Shown: piece after piece, positions 51,498 to 59,354 of the stretch
Numbering within the stretch: the stretch's first letter is position 1
How the letters are laid out: every line of letters begins with the position of its first letter
Source: Hinthialibacter sp964556895
Lineage (GTDB): Bacteria > Hinthialibacterota > Hinthialibacteria > Hinthialibacterales > Hinthialibacteraceae
Reading direction: 5' to 3'
Assembly: GCA_964556895.1 (NCBI GenBank)
Contig: CAZKYC010000004.1
Location: forward strand, 1-64,000
Length of the DNA: 64,000 nt
The notes under the pieces: model-generated
What the model saw: only the letters and a program-made list of their open reading frames with translations
Database searches by the model: none
Told to the model about the DNA's origin: nothing
Made by a program: the position numbers and the translations under genes

Positions 51498-53423
51498 ATG
51501 CAACGTATTTTCATCTTAATGATGGCCATCATGTGTCTGGCCGCCGGCGGCTGGGCAGCAACCAACAATTCTGGCAACCCCCCGACGTTTCTTCATTTAG
51601 ACATCTGCACCAACGGTCTCGGCGACAACACCAGCGGCGTTGCCTTCCCTCGAATGGAAGCGGGCGTATTTGACGTTGGCGTCGACCTCGACGCTGACGG
51701 AACCATCGATCGTTGGTTGTCAGAAGAAAAGACCGAGTTTTTGGGCCGCGACAACCAAGACAACATCAGCATCGACGGCTGGCGCCGGTTTTATATTCGG
51801 CTTGACGCCGACGCGGGCAAGATGGCGAAAATTCGCATCGTCGACCTTAGCGACGCGTTTTACATCGCGGTCAACGCCATCCGCCTGAACTACGCTGATG
51901 GGACCGTCGTCGCCAATGAAGTGCCCAATGGGTTCTTCGAAGACGAAGCTCCGTTGAACGGCTGGACGGTCTTAGAAGGCTCAGTCACCGACCCCGCCGC
52001 GCTCATCATCAATGACGAAAACGGCCAATACAACATGTACAGCACCAAGTTTTTCTCGTCGCGCACAGACGTCTTGAGCGCCGACAACTCAGAAACCGTC
52101 GTGATCGAATCAGACGCCTTTGAACTCAAAGCCCCCACCAGTTTTGTCTATGGCATGGTCTCGGGCGGCGGCTCTGAACTGTTCAACGTTCCCGAAGCGG
52201 GCTTGTCAGACAACGCCAGCGGCGTATTTCTCGACATCGAACCGCTCAACGGCGAATATGACGAAGGCCGCGACGTTCCTCTCACCGGCTTCTACGGCGG
52301 CAAGATCGACAACGTGCGCAACCAGATGCACCCCGTCTTTCTCAACACCTCCGGCCAAGAAGGCAAGCAATGCCAGATCGTCGCGATTGATAACTCAGAG
52401 TTTTATCACATCGGTCTCGATAGTTTTCGCATGAACTGGGACCTCGACATCATCCGCAACGGCGGGTTTGACGAAGGCGTACCGACTCCTGAAGAAGACC
52501 CCGACGCAGTCGAATGGTTTTCTGAACAAGTCATCGAACACACCCTTCACCCCAGCGGCGGCATCCCCGGCTGGTCCGTCGAAAGCGACGCGGGCGACCC
52601 GGTTTATTACTTTGACGACGCCAGCCACGGCAGCCAGTTTTCAGGCCGAACCTTCATCGGCACGGCTGGCAGCACCGAAGGCCGCTTCTTCACAGGAATG
52701 AAAGTGGTTTCCGACCCGTTCGCCATCACCGCCTTGCCTGACCCGGCCAACAGCATCTTCTTACAGTTCGCGTCCGCCCAAGGCTCCGCCCGCGAGCGCT
52801 ACACCGACGACGGCGGTTCAAAAGAATACGGCACCGTCGAACTTCACGTCGACGTCAACGGCAACGGCAACTTTGACGACGCCGAAGACGCCAACTATCG
52901 TCAAATCCATCAGGGCATGGGCCAGAACTTCAACACCAGCAATATGGACTTATGGTCATACCCCGAATATCGCTTCTACATCAAGCCCGAACACTACGGC
53001 ATGCCCGCCCGCATCTTTGTCGAAGACACCATGGGCCCCAGCCGCGGCAGCTATGGCTGGATGTGCGTCGACGACTTCTTTATCTGGAACGGCAGTGAAG
53101 CGGTCTTGCCTTTCCCCAACTCAGACTTTGAATTGGGCAGCATGGAAAACTGGAACGAAGAAACCAACATCAACGGCGGCGAGCTCGACTCATGGTTGTC
53201 AGGCTCTGGCGAACTGTGGATTGACGGCTTGATCTGCCGCGATAGCAGCTGCCAGGCGGGCCACTACGCCATGAACAACCGCCACGGTATGGCCGACGGC
53301 AACTTCGCGGCTGACTCAGCCCCCAACGAATACGCCAACGGCGACGCTGGCACAGGCACGCTGATCTCAACCACCTTTGACTTGCCGACATTGACCACCG
53401 TTGACGAATGGAGCCTGTTCTAA
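51498..53423 (+). CDS. Secreted multimodular beta-sandwich protein, unknown
   Basis: 641 residues with a signal peptide ending near GGWAA. At least three related modules can be seen. Two share the pattern GL.DN.SGV, FDVGVDL / YDEGRDVPL, KIRIVDLSDAFYIAVNAIRLNY / QIVAIDNSEFYHIGLDSFRMNW, and end NGFFEDE..LNGW / NGGFDEG. The third ends ARIFVEDTMGPSRGSYGWMCVDDFFIW, NSDFELGSMENW. The GKxAxIRIVD...hIxVDxxR pattern is that of galactose-binding-like modules. Codons are strongly C-ended and the GGAGG site and terminator are strong, suggesting high expression. It may be an abundant surface or carbohydrate-binding protein. Not a recognised named family. Confidence 0.7.
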   Translation: MQRIFILMMAIMCLAAGGWAATNNSGNPPTFLHLDICTNGLGDNTSGVAFPRMEAGVFDVGVDLDADGTIDRWLSEEKTEFLGRDNQDNISIDGWRRFYIRLDADAGKMAKIRIVDLSDAFYIAVNAIRLNYADGTVVANEVPNGFFEDEAPLNGWTVLEGSVTDPAALIINDENGQYNMYSTKFFSSRTDVLSADNSETVVIESDAFELKAPTSFVYGMVSGGGSELFNVPEAGLSDNASGVFLDIEPLNGEYDEGRDVPLTGFYGGKIDNVRNQMHPVFLNTSGQEGKQCQIVAIDNSEFYHIGLDSFRMNWDLDIIRNGGFDEGVPTPEEDPDAVEWFSEQVIEHTLHPSGGIPGWSVESDAGDPVYYFDDASHGSQFSGRTFIGTAGSTEGRFFTGMKVVSDPFAITALPDPANSIFLQFASAQGSARERYTDDGGSKEYGTVELHVDVNGNGNFDDAEDANYRQIHQGMGQNFNTSNMDLWSYPEYRFYIKPEHYGMPARIFVEDTMGPSRGSYGWMCVDDFFIWNGSEAVLPFPNSDFELGSMENWNEETNINGGELDSWLSGSGELWIDGLICRDSSCQAGHYAMNNRHGMADGNFAADSAPNEYANGDAGTGTLISTTFDLPTLTTVDEWSLF

Positions 53424-53457
53424 GCCTCGCTGCTTAGGACGTCCTTTCAACAACTCA

Positions 53458-53491
53458 CGCTCCCATCGCCCCGGCGGTGGGAGCGTTTTTT
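53458..53491 (+). terminator. Intrinsic terminator of the 51498 gene
   Basis: Stem CGCTCCCA/TGGGAGCG extended by an inner GCC/GGC pair, followed by six T. It starts 35 bases after the stop. A perfect TATAAT at 53509-53514 lies just beyond and could belong to the promoter of the next gene, though its -35 is poor. Confidence 0.9.
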
Positions 53492-53584
53492 ATGTGCGTG
53501 GCGCGGGCTATAATTGTCGTTCTGGTTACATTGAGATATTTATACTCATAACGCGTTTTTCGATTCATTTTGACCGAAGGCCAA

Positions 53585-55813
53585 ATGAAAAATTTTTTTC
53601 TAGCCGGTATCGCTCTTTTATCGTTACTCTCTTCGCTCCATTCACATGCCTTTGAGCGAGTGGTATTCGCCCCGGCGGAGACGTTTGAACTCACGCCGCT
53701 GAACCCCGCCCATTTTACTGAATACATTTATTGGGCGCCGGAGGCCTTCGCCGACTTCAACGGCGACCCGTTTGAAGACTTGTTGTCGGCGTCGGGCGTA
53801 GACAACAAATTAGAATTATTTCTTCGCATTCCAAACGGCGGTTTTGAGTCGGGAAAGCTGGTGTTTCAAGCGACGCAGCCAATCGAAAGCCTCGCTGTCG
53901 GCGATTGGAACCTAGACGGCCATTCTGATTTCGCCGTTGGTTTGTTACACGATGAGACCGTCATTGCTCTCAACCAGGGCAATGCAACATTCACGTTTAT
54001 CAAAGGCCAATATGGCAGCCAAGTCGCTTCGGGCGATCTTAACAACGACGGCGCCATTGACTTGGTCGCGCTAAAAGACGGCTTTCTCTCTTGGCGTTTC
54101 GCCGCACCGGGTGAATGGAACAACAACGCCTGGCTTGAAACCCCATCAACCCTCCGCCCTCAAAGCATAGAACTGGCCGATTTTAATGGAGACGGAATTC
54201 TTGATGTTGGATCGGGAACAATAATCTATTCCATTTTTTACGGCGATGGGAATGGAGCATTTTCTGCACCCGTTGATTCTCCTTATGCCAGTCTTGGAAC
54301 GATTTATCTTTCCTACACAGCCGCAGACTTAAACGGCGATGGGATGTCTGATTTATTTGGATTTCATACGCGAGACTTATACATCCCTTCTTTACAAATT
54401 TTCAATTATCTGGGTGAAGGCCTATTCAGCGACCCGTCAGAGTTTGACTTTCCCTGGATTTCTCACCAGGACCAATACGCGGTCTCTGATTTTAACGCTG
54501 ACGGATTTGACGACATCGCAGCAACCATTCTCGGCGAATCAGGCCAGGGCAGCCGGGTCAGAATCATGTATGGCCCCTACGATAACGGCTTTCAATGGAT
54601 CGACGATCTCTATCAAAGCGGTTCGCAACCACTGGGGATATACGCCATCAATACGCTGCCCAATGGCGCCGCCGACCTGATGGTGATTTTATCTGAACCT
54701 AGCCAAGCGGTGTATTTTCGCTGGATTGGCCTTCAACCAACAACGCAAAATCGCGAAGCAACGACCCTGCGCGTCCCCGAAGACGTATTGACCTTGTCGC
54801 AGGCGCTGCGCGAGTCGATTGAAGGCGACGTCATCTCGCTGGCGCAAGGCCAGTATGACGACAACATCGTCATCAACAACGCAACCACAACCATCAGCGG
54901 GCGGCTCAATGAAGGCCTGCCGCTTATCACAGGCGAATGGAACATCTCCAACAGCGCGATCAACATCGACCTGATTGAGACAAACGAGACGACCATAACG
55001 GCTGACAATTCGCGGTTGAATATTTCTAGATCAAAACTCGGTGGAAGAAGTTCTGTCAGAGGCTTCCCGCGATCAACGATGCTTGGCGTCCCAAGCCGCC
55101 CTGCGCTGGTTGTAACAAACGTCAGTGGTGAAACTCTCGCTCTCGCTCATTGTGAAATACGCGGCGGTCAGGTTCTTGAGACGCCGGGTGAACCAAGTGA
55201 GGATTCAGCAAAACCCGAGAACGAAAGCAACGCCGGCGCTGCGGTTTTGATTGAGAACAACACAAACACAGTGGCTCAATTGACAGATACGAAAATCATC
55301 GGCGGTAAAGGCTCAGCGACGGGCAATGATATTCACCTCTCGCTGCCCGGCGGGACGGGCGTGTTGGTGAGAGATTCAATGAATATTCAGCTGATGCTCA
55401 ATGAATCGACGTTATCAGGCGGCGCCGGGGCTGATGTGTTTGGATATATCCCAAAAGGCGCGTCTGTTCAATACTTCTTCACTGCCACACAGCCCGGCGG
55501 GCCTTCGATTCGGTCAATACGCTCAACCGTTGAATTCCACACAGGACGCCTCGACGGCGGTGTTGGCGGCGCCGGCGGAGAGTTTCAGACGACCATCTTC
55601 AAAGACGCCGAATCTGTATTTCTCGACGGCGCAACGGGCGGCGCGGGCGCGCAAGCGTTTGACCATTCAAGCGTCATCATTCGCGAGAGCATCCTCAACG
55701 GCGGTCTGGGCGGCGCACCCAACGGTGAATACGGCCCGCAATTCGAAACAGACGAGACCTCAACCATTGAGCTCATCAACACAACCGCGGTAGAAAATTG
55801 GTTTTTGTATTAA
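53585..55813 (+). CDS. Secreted FG-GAP (integrin-alpha-like) and beta-helix protein
   Basis: 742 residues from the ATG at 53585, with GAAGG upstream. A signal peptide leads. Residues ~50-360 carry FG-GAP/VCBS repeats with calcium-type loops: DFNGDPFEDLL, DWNLDGHSDFAV, DLNNDGAIDLVAL, DFNGDGILDVG, DLNGDGMSDLFGF, DFNADGFDDIA, a seven-bladed propeller pattern. The C-terminal half has LRVPEDVLTLSQALRESIEGDVISLAQGQYDDNIVI and repeated ISG/IIGG turns, as in right-handed beta-helix (NosD-like) domains. Probably a cell-surface adhesin or carbohydrate-associated protein. Confidence 0.82.
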   Translation: MKNFFLAGIALLSLLSSLHSHAFERVVFAPAETFELTPLNPAHFTEYIYWAPEAFADFNGDPFEDLLSASGVDNKLELFLRIPNGGFESGKLVFQATQPIESLAVGDWNLDGHSDFAVGLLHDETVIALNQGNATFTFIKGQYGSQVASGDLNNDGAIDLVALKDGFLSWRFAAPGEWNNNAWLETPSTLRPQSIELADFNGDGILDVGSGTIIYSIFYGDGNGAFSAPVDSPYASLGTIYLSYTAADLNGDGMSDLFGFHTRDLYIPSLQIFNYLGEGLFSDPSEFDFPWISHQDQYAVSDFNADGFDDIAATILGESGQGSRVRIMYGPYDNGFQWIDDLYQSGSQPLGIYAINTLPNGAADLMVILSEPSQAVYFRWIGLQPTTQNREATTLRVPEDVLTLSQALRESIEGDVISLAQGQYDDNIVINNATTTISGRLNEGLPLITGEWNISNSAINIDLIETNETTITADNSRLNISRSKLGGRSSVRGFPRSTMLGVPSRPALVVTNVSGETLALAHCEIRGGQVLETPGEPSEDSAKPENESNAGAAVLIENNTNTVAQLTDTKIIGGKGSATGNDIHLSLPGGTGVLVRDSMNIQLMLNESTLSGGAGADVFGYIPKGASVQYFFTATQPGGPSIRSIRSTVEFHTGRLDGGVGGAGGEFQTTIFKDAESVFLDGATGGAGAQAFDHSSVIIRESILNGGLGGAPNGEYGPQFETDETSTIELINTTAVENWFLY

Positions 55814-55831
55814 GCGCCCCGCCAGTCGCTT

Positions 55832-55946
55832 ATATAATGGTTGCCAGAATTATGTGGGGATTGAGCTTAGGTAACTGTATCTTTCGCTGTCCGCCGCGGC
55901 GGATACGGGCGCGCTTACCGCACGCAATTTTGTCAAACGCTCTAAA
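55832..55946 (+). repeat. Family B intergenic repeat, copy 4
   Basis: TATAATGGTTGCCAGAATTA through GTCCGCCGCGGCGGATACGG to ATTTTGTCAAACGCTCTAAA. Follows the FG-GAP gene. Confidence 0.8.
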
Positions 55947-55986
55947 CCTATTGATGCACTCAGCCTTTCAGACAACCCCCACCCAG

Positions 55987-56007
55987 CCTCCCCCAACTTG
56001 GGGGAGG
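55987..56007. other. Palindrome before the DUF6807 gene end
   Basis: CCTCCCCCAA/TTGGGGGAGG around a single base. It lies 11 bases beyond the stop of the convergent gene, without a T-run. Confidence 0.5.
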
Positions 56008-56017
56008 GGTAGGTTGT

Positions 56018-56908
56018 CTACTTCACCCAGTCGTCAAACAGCTGATTAAGATCGTCTGGGTCAGGTTCGCCTGAAAACACAACAGTTCGGTATTTTAGAT
56101 TGAGCGTGTCACCTTTGTTGAACTGCCAGGGTTGTTCCAAAAAGTTCAAATTGGTCGGCGAGAAAAATCCGTAGTTGCGCGTAAACCACTTCGCCGGGAA
56201 CCACGGGTTTTTGGGGTGGTCAAATATCGCCAGACCTTCGGTGGCTCCCAGGCGGTTTCCAAAATAGGCCATCCACTCTGACTCGACGCTCAAGGTGGCC
56301 TTTTCGCCTTTGTGTCCCTGTTTGTTGACTAAAGTTCCGCCTGAGTTGACGCATAGTTCCGGCGCCATGCGGGCCGAAAACAGCGAGTGGTTGGTGCGCT
56401 CGATCTTCACTTTCATCTGGGCGACGAGCGTGATATCAAAATCAATCACGCGCAATGACTCATTAGGCGCGGTGATGGTGACGCGGCGTTCGTCGATGAA
56501 GGGCATGGGCGCGCCGGGCCTGACCCATTCACAGCGCTGGATAAACACCACGCGGTCGCCGCCCGCTTCGATGAGTTTCATTTTGTTTGAGATGATTTGC
56601 CCTCGCTCGAGCGTGTCTTGCCAGTAGTTGCCGCCGTTGACCTTGTCACAGCCAAAGAACAGCGAGTGATGATGGGGATACGGCTCAGAGGTCTGGGTGG
56701 TGACGCTGAGGCCCGTCGCGGGGCCGTTGACTGGATAAAAATACGGGTATTTTTCGTTGGTAGCGTAGCGATAATCAGTAAACACTTCGCCATCGACGGT
56801 CACCCGAACAACATCGTCAAGTTTGACCGCACCGACCGTTTGAGGTTGAGCGGCGGCGGTCGAAACAAATACACAGATCGCTGTCATGGCTAGAATGCAA
56901 ATACGCAT
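56018..56908 (-). CDS. DUF6807 (PmoA-type) secreted protein
   Basis: 296 residues with a signal peptide ending near STAAA. Family marks: NEKYPYFYPVNGPATG, EPYPHHHSLFFG, NGGNYWQD, and the beta-sandwich region up to the C-terminal WQFNKGDTLNLKYRTVVFSG. The name PmoA comes from annotation and is not methane monooxygenase. Such proteins are common beside Gfo/Idh oxidoreductases in PVC-type genomes and are linked to carbohydrate use. It lies three bases after the Gfo/Idh gene, one operon. Confidence 0.85.
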   Translation of the reverse strand: MRICILAMTAICVFVSTAAAQPQTVGAVKLDDVVRVTVDGEVFTDYRYATNEKYPYFYPVNGPATGLSVTTQTSEPYPHHHSLFFGCDKVNGGNYWQDTLERGQIISNKMKLIEAGGDRVVFIQRCEWVRPGAPMPFIDERRVTITAPNESLRVIDFDITLVAQMKVKIERTNHSLFSARMAPELCVNSGGTLVNKQGHKGEKATLSVESEWMAYFGNRLGATEGLAIFDHPKNPWFPAKWFTRNYGFFSPTNLNFLEQPWQFNKGDTLNLKYRTVVFSGEPDPDDLNQLFDDWVK

Positions 56909-56911
56909 GGC

Positions 56912-58111
56912 TTAGGCCTCCCACATCTTTCGCTGTTTGGCGTCGTATTTCATTACTTTATTGCGGCGAATCGACTGGGCCGTCATGATGCCCGCGACCG
57001 AATGGGCTAGGCCCATCTCGACCGGGGTGCGCGGGTCTTGGCGCGAGCGCAGGCATTCGATCCAGTTCCACATATGGCTGGTGGTTTTGGCGGGCGGTAG
57101 CGTTTTTTCACCTTCGATCTTGTTTGCGCCGCCGCCGTCGCCTGATACGACCGCTTTCCACATATCGAGTTTGCCGTTGGTCCCATAGGCGATGCAGTGA
57201 GTGTCGGCTTCGTTGCACAGGCTCATGGTGAAATTAAGTTGGAAGCCAGATGGATATTGGGCGATGACGCCGATGGTGTCAAAGGTCTCGCGCCCGTCTT
57301 CGCCCCAGAAATAGACGCCGCCGCCGCCGCACAGCGTATGAGGAAACGGGTCGTTCATGGCGTAGGCGATCAGGTTGTAATAGTGTGACATCCACAGGCC
57401 GGGCAGCCCGTTGGTATAGTCGCGGTAGAGATACCAGCGCTTAAAGCGCTTGGGGTCGAAGGCTTTTTTGGGGCGGTGCATCTGAAAGTTGTCCCACTCA
57501 ACGTCAGCCTGTTTGACGTCGTCGTAGGGTTTGCGCCAGCGCGGTTGGTTGAAGTTTTGTGAAATCGAGACGCGGGTGATTTTGCCCAATTCACCCGACT
57601 GGGCCGCCTCGGCGCAGGCGATAAAGCGGCCGTCGCTGCGCCATTGGGTGCCTACCTGGACGACACGCTTCTTCTCGCGCACCGCGTCAACGGCAGCGAT
57701 GGCTTCGTCAAAGTCGATCGCCATGGGTTTTTCACAGTAGGCGTCTTTGCCAGCGTCGGCGGCTTCTTTCAAAATCTTGGCGTGGCCAAAGTCGGGCGTG
57801 GCGATGACCACCGCGTCAATCGACGGGTCGGCCAATACTTCCTCATAGTTGTCGTAAGTTTTTGGGGGCGAGTCTTGATTGTCATGCACCTTGGCGGCGG
57901 CTTTTTCGAGCGTCGGCTTCCACACGTCACAGACCGCGCCGATCTCGACGTTTAATTCGCTGCAGGCGTGAATGTCGTTGATGTGTTGCATGCCGCGCAC
58001 GCCGCAGCCCAACACCGCCAGGCGCAGCGTGTCGTTCGCGCTGGCGGCGCGTGGAACCTGTAAGGCCAGCGCAGACAAAGCGCCGCTTTGAATAACGGTT
58101 CTGCGTTTCAT
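56912..58111 (-). CDS. Gfo/Idh/MocA family oxidoreductase with Tat-like leader
   Basis: 399 residues. The N-terminus MKRRTVIQSGALSALALQVPRA is a twin-arginine-like signal (RRTVIQ), so export to the periplasm is likely. The Rossmann motif LAVLGCGVRG, the EKP motif in DAYCEKPMAID and the C-terminal domain are present. Probably an NAD(P)-dependent sugar oxidoreductase. The GGGGAG site precedes the ATG. It is first in the pair with the DUF6807 gene. Confidence 0.88.
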   Translation of the reverse strand: MKRRTVIQSGALSALALQVPRAASANDTLRLAVLGCGVRGMQHINDIHACSELNVEIGAVCDVWKPTLEKAAAKVHDNQDSPPKTYDNYEEVLADPSIDAVVIATPDFGHAKILKEAADAGKDAYCEKPMAIDFDEAIAAVDAVREKKRVVQVGTQWRSDGRFIACAEAAQSGELGKITRVSISQNFNQPRWRKPYDDVKQADVEWDNFQMHRPKKAFDPKRFKRWYLYRDYTNGLPGLWMSHYYNLIAYAMNDPFPHTLCGGGGVYFWGEDGRETFDTIGVIAQYPSGFQLNFTMSLCNEADTHCIAYGTNGKLDMWKAVVSGDGGGANKIEGEKTLPPAKTTSHMWNWIECLRSRQDPRTPVEMGLAHSVAGIMTAQSIRRNKVMKYDAKQRKMWEA

Positions 58112-58150
58112 GGTTTCTCCCCTTTAATGGACGACGTCTGATTTATTTAA

Positions 58151-58234
58151 GGGGGAGGGCGAACCTCCCGGTGAGCCGCATACAATGAACATGTTTCTAA
58201 ACAAATCGGCTCGTCAGGAGACTCGCCCTCCCCC
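58151..58234. repeat. Large interrupted palindrome
   Basis: GGGGGAGGGCGA (58151-58162) pairs with TCGCCCTCCCCC (58223-58234). Inner segments also pair (CCTCC/GGAG and GAGCCG/CGGCTC). It could form an ~84-base cruciform or RNA stem. It lies between the start of the Gfo/Idh gene and the end of the phosphatase gene. Confidence 0.75.
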
Positions 58235-58239
58235 AATCA

Positions 58240-58758
58240 TTATGAATTTGAATAGGTCTCGGCGAATTGATGGATCGCGTCTTCTTGCCAATGGGTTTCG
58301 ATCGCGCTGGGGCGGCAGCGGCGCACCTCGGCGATGGCCTGTTCCGCCGAACGCCCCTGAGTAACCAAGTAACAGGCGATCATGGCGCCGGTGCGGCCCG
58401 ACCCGCCCAGGCAATGCAACACAATGGGTTTGTCGTTTTTGATGTTTTCATTTGCGAACGAGATAAACTCGTTTATCTGAGATGGAGTCGGCGCGGTCAT
58501 GTCAGGCACAGGGATATGAATACAGCGGATGCCCGCTTCTTCGATGCGGTCGTGGGCGATGGGGGCTTCGGTCAGGCTGACTAGGGCGCCGATACCTTTG
58601 ACTAGTAACTCTTCAATCTCGCGGTTGAGTTCTTCATCAGCGGCGTTGTCGGCGTCTTCTAAATAGAGATAGGCGCGCGAACCCGTAGGCAGCCCCATGC
58701 CGGCGATGACGTTCTCAATGACCCAGTAAAAGTTTGATAACATCCAATCCCGTCCCAT
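58240..58758 (-). CDS. Dual-specificity/tyrosine-type protein phosphatase
   Basis: 172 residues with the catalytic P-loop HCLGGSGRTG (HCx5R) near residues 113-122. The general acid Asp is likely in VPDMTAP. An N-terminal NFYWVIENVIAGMGLP segment matches DSP-like phosphatases. It is cytosolic. The start is the ATG at 58758 because GGAG lies eight bases upstream; a TTG at 58761 is less likely. It is on the minus strand, downstream of the remnant S9 peptidase. Confidence 0.85.
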   Translation of the reverse strand: MGRDWMLSNFYWVIENVIAGMGLPTGSRAYLYLEDADNAADEELNREIEELLVKGIGALVSLTEAPIAHDRIEEAGIRCIHIPVPDMTAPTPSQINEFISFANENIKNDKPIVLHCLGGSGRTGAMIACYLVTQGRSAEQAIAEVRRCRPSAIETHWQEDAIHQFAETYSNS

Positions 58759-58797
58759 CAATGGTTCTCCTATAGTGTACTAAAAAGTGGGCGCGTG

Positions 58798-59187
58798 TCC
58801 AATTGGCGGGGCGGCCTTCACGCCTGATGTGTTTGTGCGCTATCAGTATGGTCGGCCCCAGCAACCTGAATACCCTGTTGGAGTTGATCCCGCCTTATTG
58901 GCAGCCTTGAGACCAAGCGCGAGATGGTAGAAGAGCGCTCGTCGCTCAACAGTGCTGATCACATTGTCATCCCCTTGATGATCGCCAAGGGCGCCAACGA
59001 CCCGCGCGTGAAACAGGCTGAGAGCGAACCGATCGTCGACGCGCTCAAAGAAAAGGGCAAAGACGTGGTGTATTTGTTGTATGAAGACGAAGGCCACGGT
59101 CTGCTCAAGCAGGAAAACCGCCTTCACTTCTATACTGAAATGGAAGAGTTACTCGCCAAACACCTCGGCGGAAGGGTAGAAAAGTAA
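58798..59187 (+). pseudogene. Decayed C-terminal part of an S9-family prolyl oligopeptidase
   Basis: Fragments of an S9 peptidase catalytic domain lie in three pieces. First GAAFTPDVF (58808-58834). A frameshift near 58835 leads to VGPSNLNTLLELIPPYWQP (to ~58908), then a stop. After a small deletion, a different frame reads ETKREMVEERSSLNSADHI (from ~58918), followed by the conserved GANDPRV (Asp) and EDEGHG (His). The 5' part with the catalytic Ser is missing. An 87-residue ORF (58924-59187) is the longest open piece but is not a full enzyme. Two breaks plus truncation indicate a pseudogene. Confidence 0.8.
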
Positions 59188-59200
59188 GTCGTAACGCAGC

Positions 59201-59226
59201 AGGGGGTGCAGCAAACTGCACCCCCT
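59201..59226 (+). other. Perfect hairpin after the S9 remnant
   Basis: AGGGGGTGCAG/CTGCACCCCCT, 11-bp stem, 4-base loop. The flank has no T-run, so terminator use is doubtful; it may be a relic of the pseudogene's 3' end. Confidence 0.5.
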
Positions 59227-59354
59227 GATTAAAGCATAAGAGAAACGCAACTCTCTATTTATACTTGCTTGAATGTGATCTAAGTTAGCCAAAAATACTT
59301 GAGCTTTCATTATGATTATTCAAAACAGATCACAGCGCCGCCTGGGCTTCGCGT

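Noticed and set aside
53385..53423. IPTL-CTERM-like ending (PTLTTVDEWSLF) of the 641-residue protein
   Set aside because: The TM helix and basic tail of a sorting signal are missing, so the match is probably chance.
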